64,000 bases of DNA, from the NCBI RefSeq assembly GCF_039871975.1, contig NZ_JBDPLL010000001.1; one strand, 5' to 3'. This stretch comes from Trichormus_B sp936914905. Lineage in GTDB: Bacteria; Cyanobacteriota; Cyanobacteriia; Cyanobacteriales; Nostocaceae. How positions within the stretch are numbered: position 1 is the first letter of the stretch; the number at the start of each line of letters is the position of its first letter. Positions 46,855 to 55,366 of this stretch are shown here, piece after piece. The translations under genes were made by a program, and so were the position numbers. Under the pieces are notes generated by a model, which did not search any database, was not told the origin of the DNA, and saw nothing but the letters and a program-made list of their open reading frames with translations.

Positions 46855-47886
46855 AATTTTACGAATATTTCCTTGAGATGGGTGTTAATTGTTCCCTTTG
46901 TTTTACAAATTGTCGGTGCAGTGGGATTACTAGGTTATCTTTCCTATGGGAGTGGGAGTGGTAAAAAAGTCTTAGAAGATATGGCAAATCAGTTAATGGA
47001 TCAGGCTACTAATCGGGTACAGGATCACCTTGAGATATCTCTACAAGCTCGAGAGCAAGGAATAACTGTTAATAATCATGCTGTCTAAGAAGGTCGCATG
47101 AACATAAATGACTTTGAGCCACTGCGTCAATACTTGTGGCAATAAATTAACCTATCTCTTTCTTTATCAATTAGCAATTGTGGGTTTTTCAATGAAAAGG
47201 GAGAGGAGATTGCCTATACCGATATTCTCAGTCAAGAGATTCTTGAACAAGCCAAGAAGATAACTGGGAAAAATTTGGAGATGGACAAGAGCGATTGCTA
47301 ATGGTGAACTTGGTCAAGTTGTAGAGATAAAAGGAGTTTCTGAATTAGAAACCCTTGCATACGTATTCAGTCAGATGGCAGAACAATTATAAACTTTTTT
47401 TAAAAATTTAGAAAATAGGGCAGAGGAACGCACAGCAGAATTGGTAATTGGTAAAGAAAAGTCTGAAGTTGCCAATCACGCTAAAAGTGTGTTTATTGCC
47501 AATATTGAGTCATGAATTGCGATCGCCACGGCTATAATTGCTTTAAGCGCTAGTGTTTTACAAGAAGACAAAGCGATTGTACTTTCTGTCGGTTGTGATG
47601 ATTTTCTCCGTAAACCCTTTGCCGAGCATAGGATTTTTGAAGCACTATCTAAGCATTTGTAACCGAAATATATTTATGCAGATATAAAACTAAGTAAAAC
47701 CATCCATATTTTAGAAAATCTATTAACTTCAGAAAATTTAACGGTAATGACAAAAGAATGGATTGTAAGATTATATGACAGCTCACTAGAGGCTAATGTT
47801 AATCTGTATCTGGAATTAATCCAGTAAATTCCAGATACAGAGGCTCATCTAATTCAATCTTTAAGCAAACTAATTCATCAATCTAA
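46855..47886 (+). pseudogene. Second hybrid kinase pseudogene, cut by IS66
   Basis: The N-terminus RWVLIVPFVLQIVGAVGLLGYLSYGSGSGKKVLEDMANQLMDQATNRVQDHL is a membrane helix plus Cache-type start. It is broken by stops after about 70 codons. Scattered pieces include SELETLAYVFSQMAEQL, VGCDDFLRKPFAEHRIFEALSKHL and LYDSSLEANVNLYLELIQ. The 3' end stops at SLSKLIHQSK exactly where the IS66 end begins. The receiver and HPt pieces match those of the pseudogene at 40789. Confidence 0.7.
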
Positions 47887-48830
47887 AACGTAAGGATTGA
47901 GGTGGTTAAGATTATGGAAAGCACTGTCGGGAGACATCCTCAAAAGAACTGAGAACAAACAACAAGAGAAACCAGAATAAAACCAGACACTAAAACAGAA
48001 ACCAGGAGGACAACCAGGCCATAGGGGAAAAACGAGAAGGGGGTTTGGTGGAGTAGATAGATTTGAGATCCTGGGACCGCAAGTCTGTGGATGGTGTAGT
48101 CAGGGGGAATTGTTTGGCTAACCAATAAAAATGGAAACACAACAAGTAGGGGAGTTGGTGGATATGCCAATCGAAATAGTAGTATATCTAAAGATATAGG
48201 TGCATTTGCAATGTGTGTGGGGAAATACAAACGGCAGACTGGTCACCAGAGATAGTACCGGGACAAGATATAGGAATTAGACTACAAGCTTTTTTGGGAT
48301 GGCTCAATAACTACGGGCATTTAGCCTATGAAAAATAACAAGAACTGTTGTGGGAACTGGGTCAAATATAAATTGGAGTGGGAACATTAGTAGCTAGGAA
48401 TGAAGGAATAGATGGTGCAGTGGCTCCAAGTATTGATAGCCTCAAACAGTGGATAAAACAAACCCAGCCTAATATCCTCGCGTATGAAACACCCTGGGTA
48501 GTCAAAGGGGTGAAAGAATGGTTATGGATTTTGCTAATACTGACTTCCCTTGATTTCATGGTCCTGATACTCCTTCTCCTGCCGAATTAGAATCCATTGT
48601 GGGTTATAGTTACTCTGGTGTACTCAGTTGTGATGACTTTACTGCCTATAATGGTGATCTGCTCAAAGCTCAACACAAATGTCAGGCACATCTACTCCGT
48701 CACTTCAAGAAACTAATCAAGATTCCTGGCTGAAATCACCAAGCAATTGGCATACAATTCATCGACCTGATAGATGAAGGTTTTAAAAACTACGCTTTAT
48801 TCCAACAAACCCAAAACCTTGATAAATTCT
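47887..48830 (+). mobile_element. IS66-family element, copy 2, 5' internal deletion
   Basis: It starts with the same 20-base end as copy 1 (AACGTAAGGATTGAGGTGGT). It then jumps straight to AGATTATGGAAAGCAC, omitting about 210 bases present in copy 1 (the small upstream region and the transposase N-terminus). The reading then follows the same transposase with stops (MGTLVARNEGIDGAVAPSIDSLKQW; SPAELESIVGYSYSGVLSCDDFTAYNGDLLKAQHKCQAHLLRHFKKLIKIPG) and runs into the gap. It is not autonomous. Confidence 0.8.
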
Positions 48831-48930
48831 NNNNNNNNNNNNNNNNNNNNNNNNNNNNNNNNNNNNNNNNNNNNNNNNNNNNNNNNNNNNNNNNNNNNNN
48901 NNNNNNNNNNNNNNNNNNNNNNNNNNNNNN
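48831..48930. other. Assembly gap, 100 N, joining two different IS families
   Basis: Left of the gap is IS66 sequence, right of it is ISAzo13 sequence. Either the two elements were nested in the genome or the scaffolder joined two unrelated repeats. Confidence 0.95.
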
Positions 48931-49295
48931 TATTACATCTTCACACCGGACTTACAGTCCTTAGTTAATGAACTGGGTATGGAAATTCCCATCCCTCATT
49001 ATCCCCCCTACACCTCCAAGTACAATCCCATTAGGCATCGTTTCCTTCCTCATATTTCTCCCCTGTGTCAGGGGCTGATTTTTGAGAGTGTCCAGACTGT
49101 AAAAATCCTCATGGCAACGGTAACCACCCGAACTGGACTCAAACTCTTGATGACTATTCTCTATAAGACCTATCAAACTGGCTAAAAAGTGCCTGTTGAC
49201 TTCAAATCAAATCTGAAGATTGTTGTTGATGAATTCTTGCCCCAATGGAATTACACCCCTAAACCATAGTTACAGGTTATTTAATCCACTATCCT
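48931..49295 (+). mobile_element. ISAzo13-family 3' fragment
   Basis: It encodes YYIFTPDLQSLVNELGMEIPIPHYPPYTSKYNPIRHRFLPHISPLCQGLIFESVQ and TTRTGLKLLMTILYKTYQTG, then a TAA. The right end is GTTATTTAATCCACTATCCT. It is nearly identical to the 3' part of the element at 34043. The residues PIPHYPPYTSKYNPI are the region around the last catalytic acid. Confidence 0.75.
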
Positions 49296-50069
49296 TAGGT
49301 TGATAGCAACATCAAATAAAGTCAAAAATTGTGTCTTGAATTGAGCATTTTGTTGAAGACAACGTCGTAATGACGATAGGATAAGGATGAAGAGAGAACC
49401 GAAAAAGTAGTACAGATGACCGCGTTGAAAGGGCTGGATGCATCAGACCTATAACTTGGTTCATATCAATAGATTTTCAACATCTGACGCACCCTACAAG
49501 AGATTGGATTATAACACCTGTGTAAGTCGTATTTTACTTAGTGCAGCATAATTAACATTATCAAGTTCTTCTCTAATAGTTTAAAATTTCTATGGTTAAC
49601 ATATCTCTAAAAATTGATAAAAATATTTTGCAAAGAGTTAAGATTTATTTGCTTAAATCACAAGATTTTCAGTTAACTAAGAGCCAGAATTCAAGCTATA
49701 ACTAGATTTTAGCCATTATTGATCAACCTAAATAGTAAATAGTCCTATTCCTTATTCACTCATATCTTTGAGAGAATAAGAAATGATTTAATTATCAAGT
49801 ACTTATTAAGAAAATAGGCTGACAACCCTGATTGGGTAGCATTATCTGCAAACAATAAATCTAAAAGATTTGTTGTTGAATCGCCCTTTGGTTCAGGAAT
49901 ATACGCGGATAGTTTCCGCAGGCTAAGGCAGTGAAGCCGTTTACCGTTAAATGATTTTTTGTTAATGCATTAGCATGAAGAATGTGTCACTCAATCCCTA
50001 AAAGAGTATGAAAAACCCGACAAGTGGAGACAGCTACAAATAAAGTAAGGCTAACACTGAGTTAAACTC
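49296..50069. other. Intergenic region upstream of chlB
   Basis: About 770 bases with no gene. It contains a GCGGATAGTTTCCGC hairpin around 49903-49920 and, close to the next element, the dyad ACTGAGTTAAACTCAGT near 50056-50073. Confidence 0.5.
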
Positions 50070-50163
50070 AGTGAAGCTATTAGAGGTGCTTTGACTACAC
50101 CTTTAAGAGTCCGCTTTTGGACTACTTAAGAATCCCTGTATCTTTCGGGGAGTGTCAAAGTTA
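50070..50163 (+). repeat. Structured element, copy B (IS200/IS605 right-end-like), chlB leader
   Basis: It shows TTGACTACACC...GAGTGTCAA (closing pairing), the hairpin AGTCC-GCTTTT-GGACT, and the CCC/GGGG hairpin after CTTAAGAATCCC. It matches 19785-19878. It ends about 26 bases before the chlB ATG, so it is probably transcribed as the chlB leader or holds its promoter. It may be a solo IS200/IS605 end or a functional RNA element. Confidence 0.6.
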
Positions 50164-50189
50164 TTTAATTTGCAAAGGGAGAAGACGAG

Positions 50190-51716
50190 ATGAAATTGGC
50201 TTACTGGATGTATGCAGGTCCCGCTCATATAGGTACTTTACGGATAACTAGTTCTTTTAAAAACGTTCATGCTATCATGCACGCACCCTTGGGTGATGAT
50301 TACTTTAATGTTATGCGTTCCATGTTATCGCGGGAAAGGAACTTTACCCCGGTGACAACAAGTGTAGTTGACCGTAACGTTTTGGCGCGTGGTTCTCAAG
50401 AAAAGGTGGTAGACAACATTACCCGCAAGGATGCTGAAGAACACCCGGATTTGATAGTTTTAACTCCTACTTGCACTTCCAGCATTTTGCAAGAAGATTT
50501 ACACAACTTTGTGGAAAGGGCGCAACTGGAAGCGAAAGGGGATGTAATGTTGGCAGACGTGAACCATTACCGCTACAACGAACTACAAGCCGCAGACCAG
50601 ACTCTACAACAAATTGTCCAATACTACATTCAGAAGGCCCGCAAACAAGGGGAATTACCAACGGAGAAAACTGCTAAACCGTCAGTTAATATTATTGGTA
50701 TTTCTACTCTTGGTTTCCACAATAACCACGATTGCACTGAATTGAAACGGCTAATGGCTGATTTGGGAATTGAGGTAAATACTGTAATTCCTGAAGGTGC
50801 TTCGGTTCATGACTTGAAAAATATGTCTCAAGCTTGGTTTAACCTAATTCCTTACCGGGAAATTGGTTTAACTACAGCTAAATATTTAGAACAAGAATTC
50901 GGGACACCTTATGTAGATATTACGCCTATGGGTGTTGTGGAAACTGCAAGATGTATCCGCAAAATTCAGCAGGTAATTAACGCCCAAGGTGCTGAGGTTG
51001 ATTATGAAGAGTTCATCAATGAACAAACTCTGCACGTATCTCAAGCTGCTTGGTTCTCCCGTTCTATTGACTGTCAGAATTTGACTGGTAAGAAAGCTGT
51101 GGTATTTGGTGATAATACTCATGCCGCGGCTCTGACTAAGATTCTATCGAGGGAAATGGGGATTCATGTTGTTTGGGCCGGTACTTATTGCAAGTATGAT
51201 GCTGACTGGTTTAGAGAACAGGTGAGTGAGTATTGCGATGAGGTGCTGATTACAGATGATCATGGGGCTATTGGGGATGTGATTGCTCGCGTTGAACCTT
51301 CTGCTATATTTGGAACACAGATGGAACGCCATGTAGGTAAACGTTTGGATATTCCTTGTGGTGTAATTGCTGCACCTATTCACGTTCAGAATTTCCCCAT
51401 TGGTTACAAACCATTTATGGGTTATGAAGGCACAAATCAAATCACAGATTTAATCTACAATTCCTTCACTTTGGGAATGGAAGATCACCTGTTAGAAATC
51501 TTTGGTGGCCACGATACAAAAGAAGTCATTACCAAAGGTATTTCTGCTGAATCTGGTTTGAATTGGACAAAAGATGGACAAGCAGAATTGAATAAGATTC
51601 CTGGTTTTGTGCGCGGGAAGGTGAAGAGAAATACCGAAAAGTTTGCTCGTGAGCGCGGGTTTAAAGACATCTCTGCTGAGGTGTTGTACGCTGCCAAGGA
51701 AGCTGTAGGGGTGTAG
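50190..51716 (+). CDS. chlB: Light-independent protochlorophyllide reductase subunit B
   Basis: This 508-aa nitrogenase-like protein forms the catalytic NB complex with ChlN, which is reduced by ChlL, and makes chlorophyllide in the dark. It begins MKLAYWMYAGPAHIGTLRI and contains VLTPTCTSSILQEDL (cluster Cys), GFHNNHDCTELKRLM, and CGVIAAPIHVQNFPIGYKPFMGYEG. The C-terminus carries the PCP-like region around KIPGFVRGKVKRNTEKFARERG. GGGAGAAG lies upstream of the ATG. It is full length and undamaged although surrounded by IS debris. chlN and chlL are not in this window. Confidence 0.96.
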   Translation: MKLAYWMYAGPAHIGTLRITSSFKNVHAIMHAPLGDDYFNVMRSMLSRERNFTPVTTSVVDRNVLARGSQEKVVDNITRKDAEEHPDLIVLTPTCTSSILQEDLHNFVERAQLEAKGDVMLADVNHYRYNELQAADQTLQQIVQYYIQKARKQGELPTEKTAKPSVNIIGISTLGFHNNHDCTELKRLMADLGIEVNTVIPEGASVHDLKNMSQAWFNLIPYREIGLTTAKYLEQEFGTPYVDITPMGVVETARCIRKIQQVINAQGAEVDYEEFINEQTLHVSQAAWFSRSIDCQNLTGKKAVVFGDNTHAAALTKILSREMGIHVVWAGTYCKYDADWFREQVSEYCDEVLITDDHGAIGDVIARVEPSAIFGTQMERHVGKRLDIPCGVIAAPIHVQNFPIGYKPFMGYEGTNQITDLIYNSFTLGMEDHLLEIFGGHDTKEVITKGISAESGLNWTKDGQAELNKIPGFVRGKVKRNTEKFARERGFKDISAEVLYAAKEAVGV

Positions 51717-51982
51717 GTTTGGGAATTATAGAATAAGAGTGAGTGGTGACGGGTAAGATTTACTCTTCACTACTTCTTTTCTTATTCAGTAACTGAAGAA
51801 GCGAAAATCTAAGTAAGAATTCAGGAGTCAGAATGTTTGAGAAATTGGTTAATTATCATTAGAACTTATCTTTCATGAAAGAGCTGACTTCTGATGGTTG
51901 TTCGTGTACCGTGCAGCTAAGTATTAGCTGCACTATGCTGTATAAGCTTATACAGATAGATCAATTTACTCCAAACAAAATA

Positions 51983-52012
51983 AAAATACCCTCCATTTAT
52001 GGAGGGTATTTT
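51983..52012 (-). terminator. Strong terminator after psbA (bidirectional)
   Basis: A perfect 12-bp stem AAAATACCCTCC with loop ATTTAT, A/T-rich on both sides. It is placed 45 bases beyond the psbA stop. It can also terminate chlB transcripts from the other side. Confidence 0.85.
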
Positions 52013-52056
52013 CTAGTTATTAGTGATCTGAGATACTTAAGATTAGATTAGCCAGA

Positions 52057-52105
52057 TTAGCCGTTGATTGGAGGAGCAGCCAAAGCAACAGGAGCAACAT
52101 CACCA
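52057..52105 (-). CDS. psbA: Photosystem II D1 protein, C-terminal end only
   Basis: Sixteen codons read GDVAPVALAAPPING and the stop TAA, the characteristic end of D1 (compare the usual ...ATPVALTAPAING). This segment is removed by CtpA after Ala344. The rest of the gene lies across the N gap. psbA is normally multicopy, which explains the assembly break. Whether the gene is intact in the real genome cannot be told here. Confidence 0.75.
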
Positions 52106-52205
52106 NNNNNNNNNNNNNNNNNNNNNNNNNNNNNNNNNNNNNNNNNNNNNNNNNNNNNNNNNNNNNNNNNNNNNNNNNNNNNNNNNNNNNNNNNNNNNNN
52201 NNNNN
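52106..52205. other. Assembly gap, 100 N, between psbA and an ISAzo13 fragment
   Basis: Left of the gap is the psbA end, right of it is the ISAzo13 transposase N-terminal region in minus orientation. The true interval could be more than 1.5 kb if psbA is complete. Confidence 0.95.
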
Positions 52206-52516
52206 AACACTGATTTCCCCCCTCCACCTCTGGGTTGGCGAATCCCCTCCTGGTCAACCACCTTTTCTTCCTCAAGTTCCCCCAAGCCCAACTTTCAGGT
52301 TTCCTTATGCCATAACAGCAAGCCGCGGATCTATGCCTGGCTGCCCTACCCTACTTTTAGGGCTTCAATCGCCACCCATATCCGGCCATCCTTCTCTGAC
52401 AAAGACTTATAGTATCTTTGCATTTTAACTTCAATTTCATCAGGGTCAGGGCCCATCATCTACCAGTTCTCCATCTATATAGTGGATAGATCTTATTGGC
52501 ACTCTTACACCTTTTT
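52206..52516 (-). mobile_element. ISAzo13-family 5' fragment
   Basis: On the minus strand it carries the same N-terminal transposase region as 34122-34334 (RYYKSLSEKDGRIWVAIEALKVG, then LGELEEEKVVDQEGIRQPRGGGGKS). It has the same early stop (TAG after KVG) as that copy, so the two derive from one already-dead copy. Similarity ends near 52516, short of the inverted repeat. Confidence 0.7.
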
Positions 52517-53292
52517 TCTTAGGCAAATCCCTGATGTGGTTGCTGGAGAAATTCTCAATTCTAAGTTTCAGTGGATTAGTCGAGAAAGTGATGTACTTAT
52601 CTGCTTAGAAAGTCAAGAGTACGGAAAATTTCTAATTCTCAATGAATTAGAATTGCGGTATGAACCAGAAATGCCACGTCGAATGCGTGCATACTCAGAA
52701 TTGGCTGAGGAAAAGTATAAGTTACCAAGATATCCTGTACTCATTAAAATTGTGAAAACAGGTGAAGCAGAAATACCAACACTATATGAGTCAAATCTTG
52801 CTGGTTTAGAAGTTCGTCAACATTACCGAGTAATTAACCTTTGGGTAGTATATGTTAAAGCCTTAGAAAAACCTTTACCGTCCTTACTGCCTTTTGTGCC
52901 AATTTTCAAAGATGGTAAAGATGAATCTATCATTCGGGAAGCATTGCATTTATTGTAAGCAGATGAACAACTAAGCCAAGTAGAAACGGTTCTCGCTCTT
53001 TTTGCAAACTTTGTATTAGATAGTTCCTTAGTTCAAGCAATTATGAGGTAGGATATGACAGTTTTAGGCGAATCATCTTGGTATCAGGAAATATTGCAAA
53101 AGGGACAGAGAGAAGATATATTATCAAGTATATATATACTGAAGTATTGAGTTATCCTGAGAAGTTAAATTTGGTAATGAAGGATTAAATTTAATGCCAA
53201 GAATTTCTGGAATATCTGACTTTGAGATATTAAAAACAATTCAATGCTCGACTCTCACAATTGAAAGTTTAGAGGAGTTGAGAAATTGGTAA
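52517..53292 (+). pseudogene. Rpn-type (PD-(D/E)XK, DUF4351-like) nuclease pseudogene
   Basis: Readable sequence starts inside the protein (RQIPDVVAGEILNSKFQWISRESDVLICLE) because the ISAzo13 fragment replaced the N-terminus. It continues FLILNELELRYEPEMPRRMRAYSELAEEKYKLP, IKIVKTGEAEIPTLYES and FKDGKDESIIREALHLL, then a TAA. More sense sequence follows (VETVLALFANFVLDSSLVQAIMR, TAG, DMTVLGESSWYQEILQKGQRED) and the family C-terminus (FGNEGLNLMPRI, TIESLEELRNW). It belongs to the Rpn/DUF4351 putative nuclease-transposase group common in cyanobacteria. Confidence 0.7.
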
Positions 53293-53474
53293 TTATTAAT
53301 TACTCAAAGAGTGAATTGAGAATCAAGTGATACCTAAAAATAAATATTTATCACTTATTGCCAGCTTGATGAATTTGTCGAGAAGTTAAATTCAAATGTG
53401 GAAAGGTTTGTGATATGATCTTTTCATCATCTCTAAACTGCGTTAATTGATACTTACCTTCAATAAATAAGTGA

Positions 53475-53506
53475 ACAGATATAGTAGGCTACAGATATAG
53501 TAGGCT
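53475..53506. repeat. Perfect 16-bp tandem duplication
   Basis: ACAGATATAGTAGGCT occurs twice in a row, at the 5' edge of the comM remnant. Confidence 0.85.
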
Positions 53507-54081
53507 ATTTACGACTGTCAATCTTTAGAAGATGGTTATGTCAGTATTTATCGTACTCGTCAATCTGTTGTGTTTCCTGCACAATTTACTTTAGTAGCCA
53601 GTACAAATCCCTATCCCTATGCTTATTATGGCGATACAATTTAAGGATGTACTTATTTACCTAGACAAAGAGAACAATACTGGGCAAAATTATAGGGTCC
53701 TTTGATGGATAGAATTAATGTACAGGTAGCAGTAAATCCCTTAAAATCGGAAGAAATTACCCAAGCATCAACAGGAGAAATATCTAAATCTGTGAGGGCA
53801 AGAGTGCAGACAGCGCGGGATATTGCTACAAATCGGTTTCAATCAGAAGTAAATCTGCATCGTAGTGCTCAAATGCAAAGTCGTCATCTTCACAAATGGT
53901 GTAAGTTACTAGTCGGAATTTATTAGAAGCAGCAATTAGGAAGTTAGGTTTATATACAAGAGCGAGTGATCGCATTTTCAAAGTATCACGCACAATAGCA
54001 GATTTAGCAGGCAAGGAAAATCTCAAACCCCAATATGTAGGTGAAGCAATTCAATATCAAACAGTTGATAGAATGCAATGA
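53505..54081 (+). pseudogene. ComM/YifB Mg-chelatase-like C-terminal remnant
   Basis: The pieces match the C-terminal third of the ComM AAA+ helicase family: LEDGYVSIYRTRQSVVFPAQFTLVASTNPYPYAYYGDTI, stop, PRQREQYWAKL, stop, GPLMDRINVQVAVNPLKSEEITQ, RARVQTARDIATNRFQ and a C-terminal helical lid. The NPCPCGYYGD zinc/sensor segment has lost its Cys residues (NPYPYAYYGD). The N-terminal two thirds, including Walker A, are missing. Confidence 0.78.
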
Positions 54082-54183
54082 TTCGTAATTTGTAATAGAG
54101 CCTACGGCTTTCGTAAGAGATATTTACTTGGTGATTTTCGCCTCTACTTTCCAATGCCCAATTCTCAATACCTATTATCAATT

Positions 54184-54223
54184 AAATATTAAAAATTTCA
54201 AATAAATATTAAAAATTTCAAAA
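54184..54223. repeat. 20-bp tandem duplication
   Basis: Two near-perfect copies of an AT-rich unit starting AAATATTAAAAATTTCA, in the spacer after the comM remnant. Confidence 0.8.
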
Positions 54224-54440
54224 CCTGTTCATAAGCTCTGCGCTATACAGCATCATTATTCTTACTAGAACTAATTTGAGATAATGTGACAACAATAATT
54301 TGATAATTATTACGATTAACTACAGCTATGTATTTATGTTCATACAACCCACTAGATCCAAATTGGATAGTATTTTCTCCTGCTACTTTGACTGTATTAA
54401 TTTTCTAGCTGCTAATAGATCCATCACTAGTAATAGGATT
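54209..54440 (-). pseudogene. C-terminal remnant of an unknown protein
   Basis: On the minus strand: VAGENTIQFGSSGLYEHKYIAVVNRNNYQIIVVTLSQISSSKNNDAV, a stop, then RRAYEQVLK. It looks like the last strand-helix part of a PsbP-like or other lumenal/secreted protein, but I cannot name it. The upstream part is lost in non-coding sequence. Confidence 0.4.
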
Positions 54441-54726
54441 TTTCCGACTAAAAGGAGGTTAATGACAATATCTATATATATCTTTTGATATATTTTAAAT
54501 ATTTTTAAATATAAAGAATATCCTAGAAGGATTTTACCAAAAAATTTCTGTAATATTATTTGTGAATGGGTGGAAGAAAAGGCAACAGCAAATTTTACCC
54601 TTGACTCTTCCCCCAAACAACTTAACTAATTCCTGGTTCTTAAATGAGAACTATTGAGATATTATTTTGCCCGTAAACTCCTGAATGAAATTCAGAGAAG
54701 AGAGTAATTTATAAAGCCTGTAATAG

Positions 54727-55239
54727 TTACCGAAAATTAGGCGCACCAAATTTAGGTTTAGGTCCATTTTGTATTCTTAATAATGTATCATAAACTTTCT
54801 TTTTCAGCGCATTGTTATTTTGGATTTCCAGAGTAATCTGATTGAACCTGTCAATACTCAAACCATGGTCTTCAACTATTTCATGAGAATGGTTACAATA
54901 TTCAACTGCTATATCCTTAGCCTTATTTGGTAGTGAACTCATACTGTTGGGGTCATTACAAACAATTTTAGGAATTTCTTTCCCACCAATCAGTTTTTTA
55001 ATTTCCTCAAAAGCTTGCTGCCGTTTTGGTTCCATTGCTAAGACAGATTGAGCATAGTTAGTAACTTCTGTATGATTAACTGTCAAGGTTTGAGCATCAG
55101 TTTTGAAACTCAACGACAAAGTCGTGAAAATTAAACTCGCAGTGGTGAGAGTTGCAAATGCCAAGGACTGAGATAGTATTGGCTCAATTCGGTTTCGGAA
55201 AATGACAAGGAAATTTTCCCACATAGGTATAGATGACAC
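54727..55239 (-). CDS. DUF4168 secreted protein
   Basis: This 170-aa protein has an N-terminal signal region (FATLTTASLIFTTLSLSFKTDAQ, cleavage after Ala-x-Ala-like DAQ) followed by a DUF4168 domain: VTNYAQSVLAMEPKRQQAFEEIKKLIGG and IDRFNQITLEIQNNNALKKKVYDTLLRIQ. DUF4168 proteins are exported or lumenal and of unknown function. The start at 55239 gives a rather long pre-sequence; a later start is possible. Confidence 0.78.
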   Translation of the reverse strand: MSSIPMWENFLVIFRNRIEPILSQSLAFATLTTASLIFTTLSLSFKTDAQTLTVNHTEVTNYAQSVLAMEPKRQQAFEEIKKLIGGKEIPKIVCNDPNSMSSLPNKAKDIAVEYCNHSHEIVEDHGLSIDRFNQITLEIQNNNALKKKVYDTLLRIQNGPKPKFGAPNFR

Positions 55240-55366
55240 AGAACAATAGTAGAGGTATGATAATAAATCTGAATTATTTTAGGAGTAAGAAGTTCCACTA
55301 AAATCGAAATCAACAAAATTTTCATTAAGGGTATTGGCCATTGGACAAGAACAAATATTTACGAAT

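Noticed and set aside
50467..51697. Several open frames antisense or out of frame within chlB
   Set aside because: chlB is intact and explains the region fully; these are shadows of its codon pattern.
52068..52412. 114-aa plus-strand frame spanning a gap
   Set aside because: It is read through N bases and is antisense to psbA and the ISAzo13 fragment.
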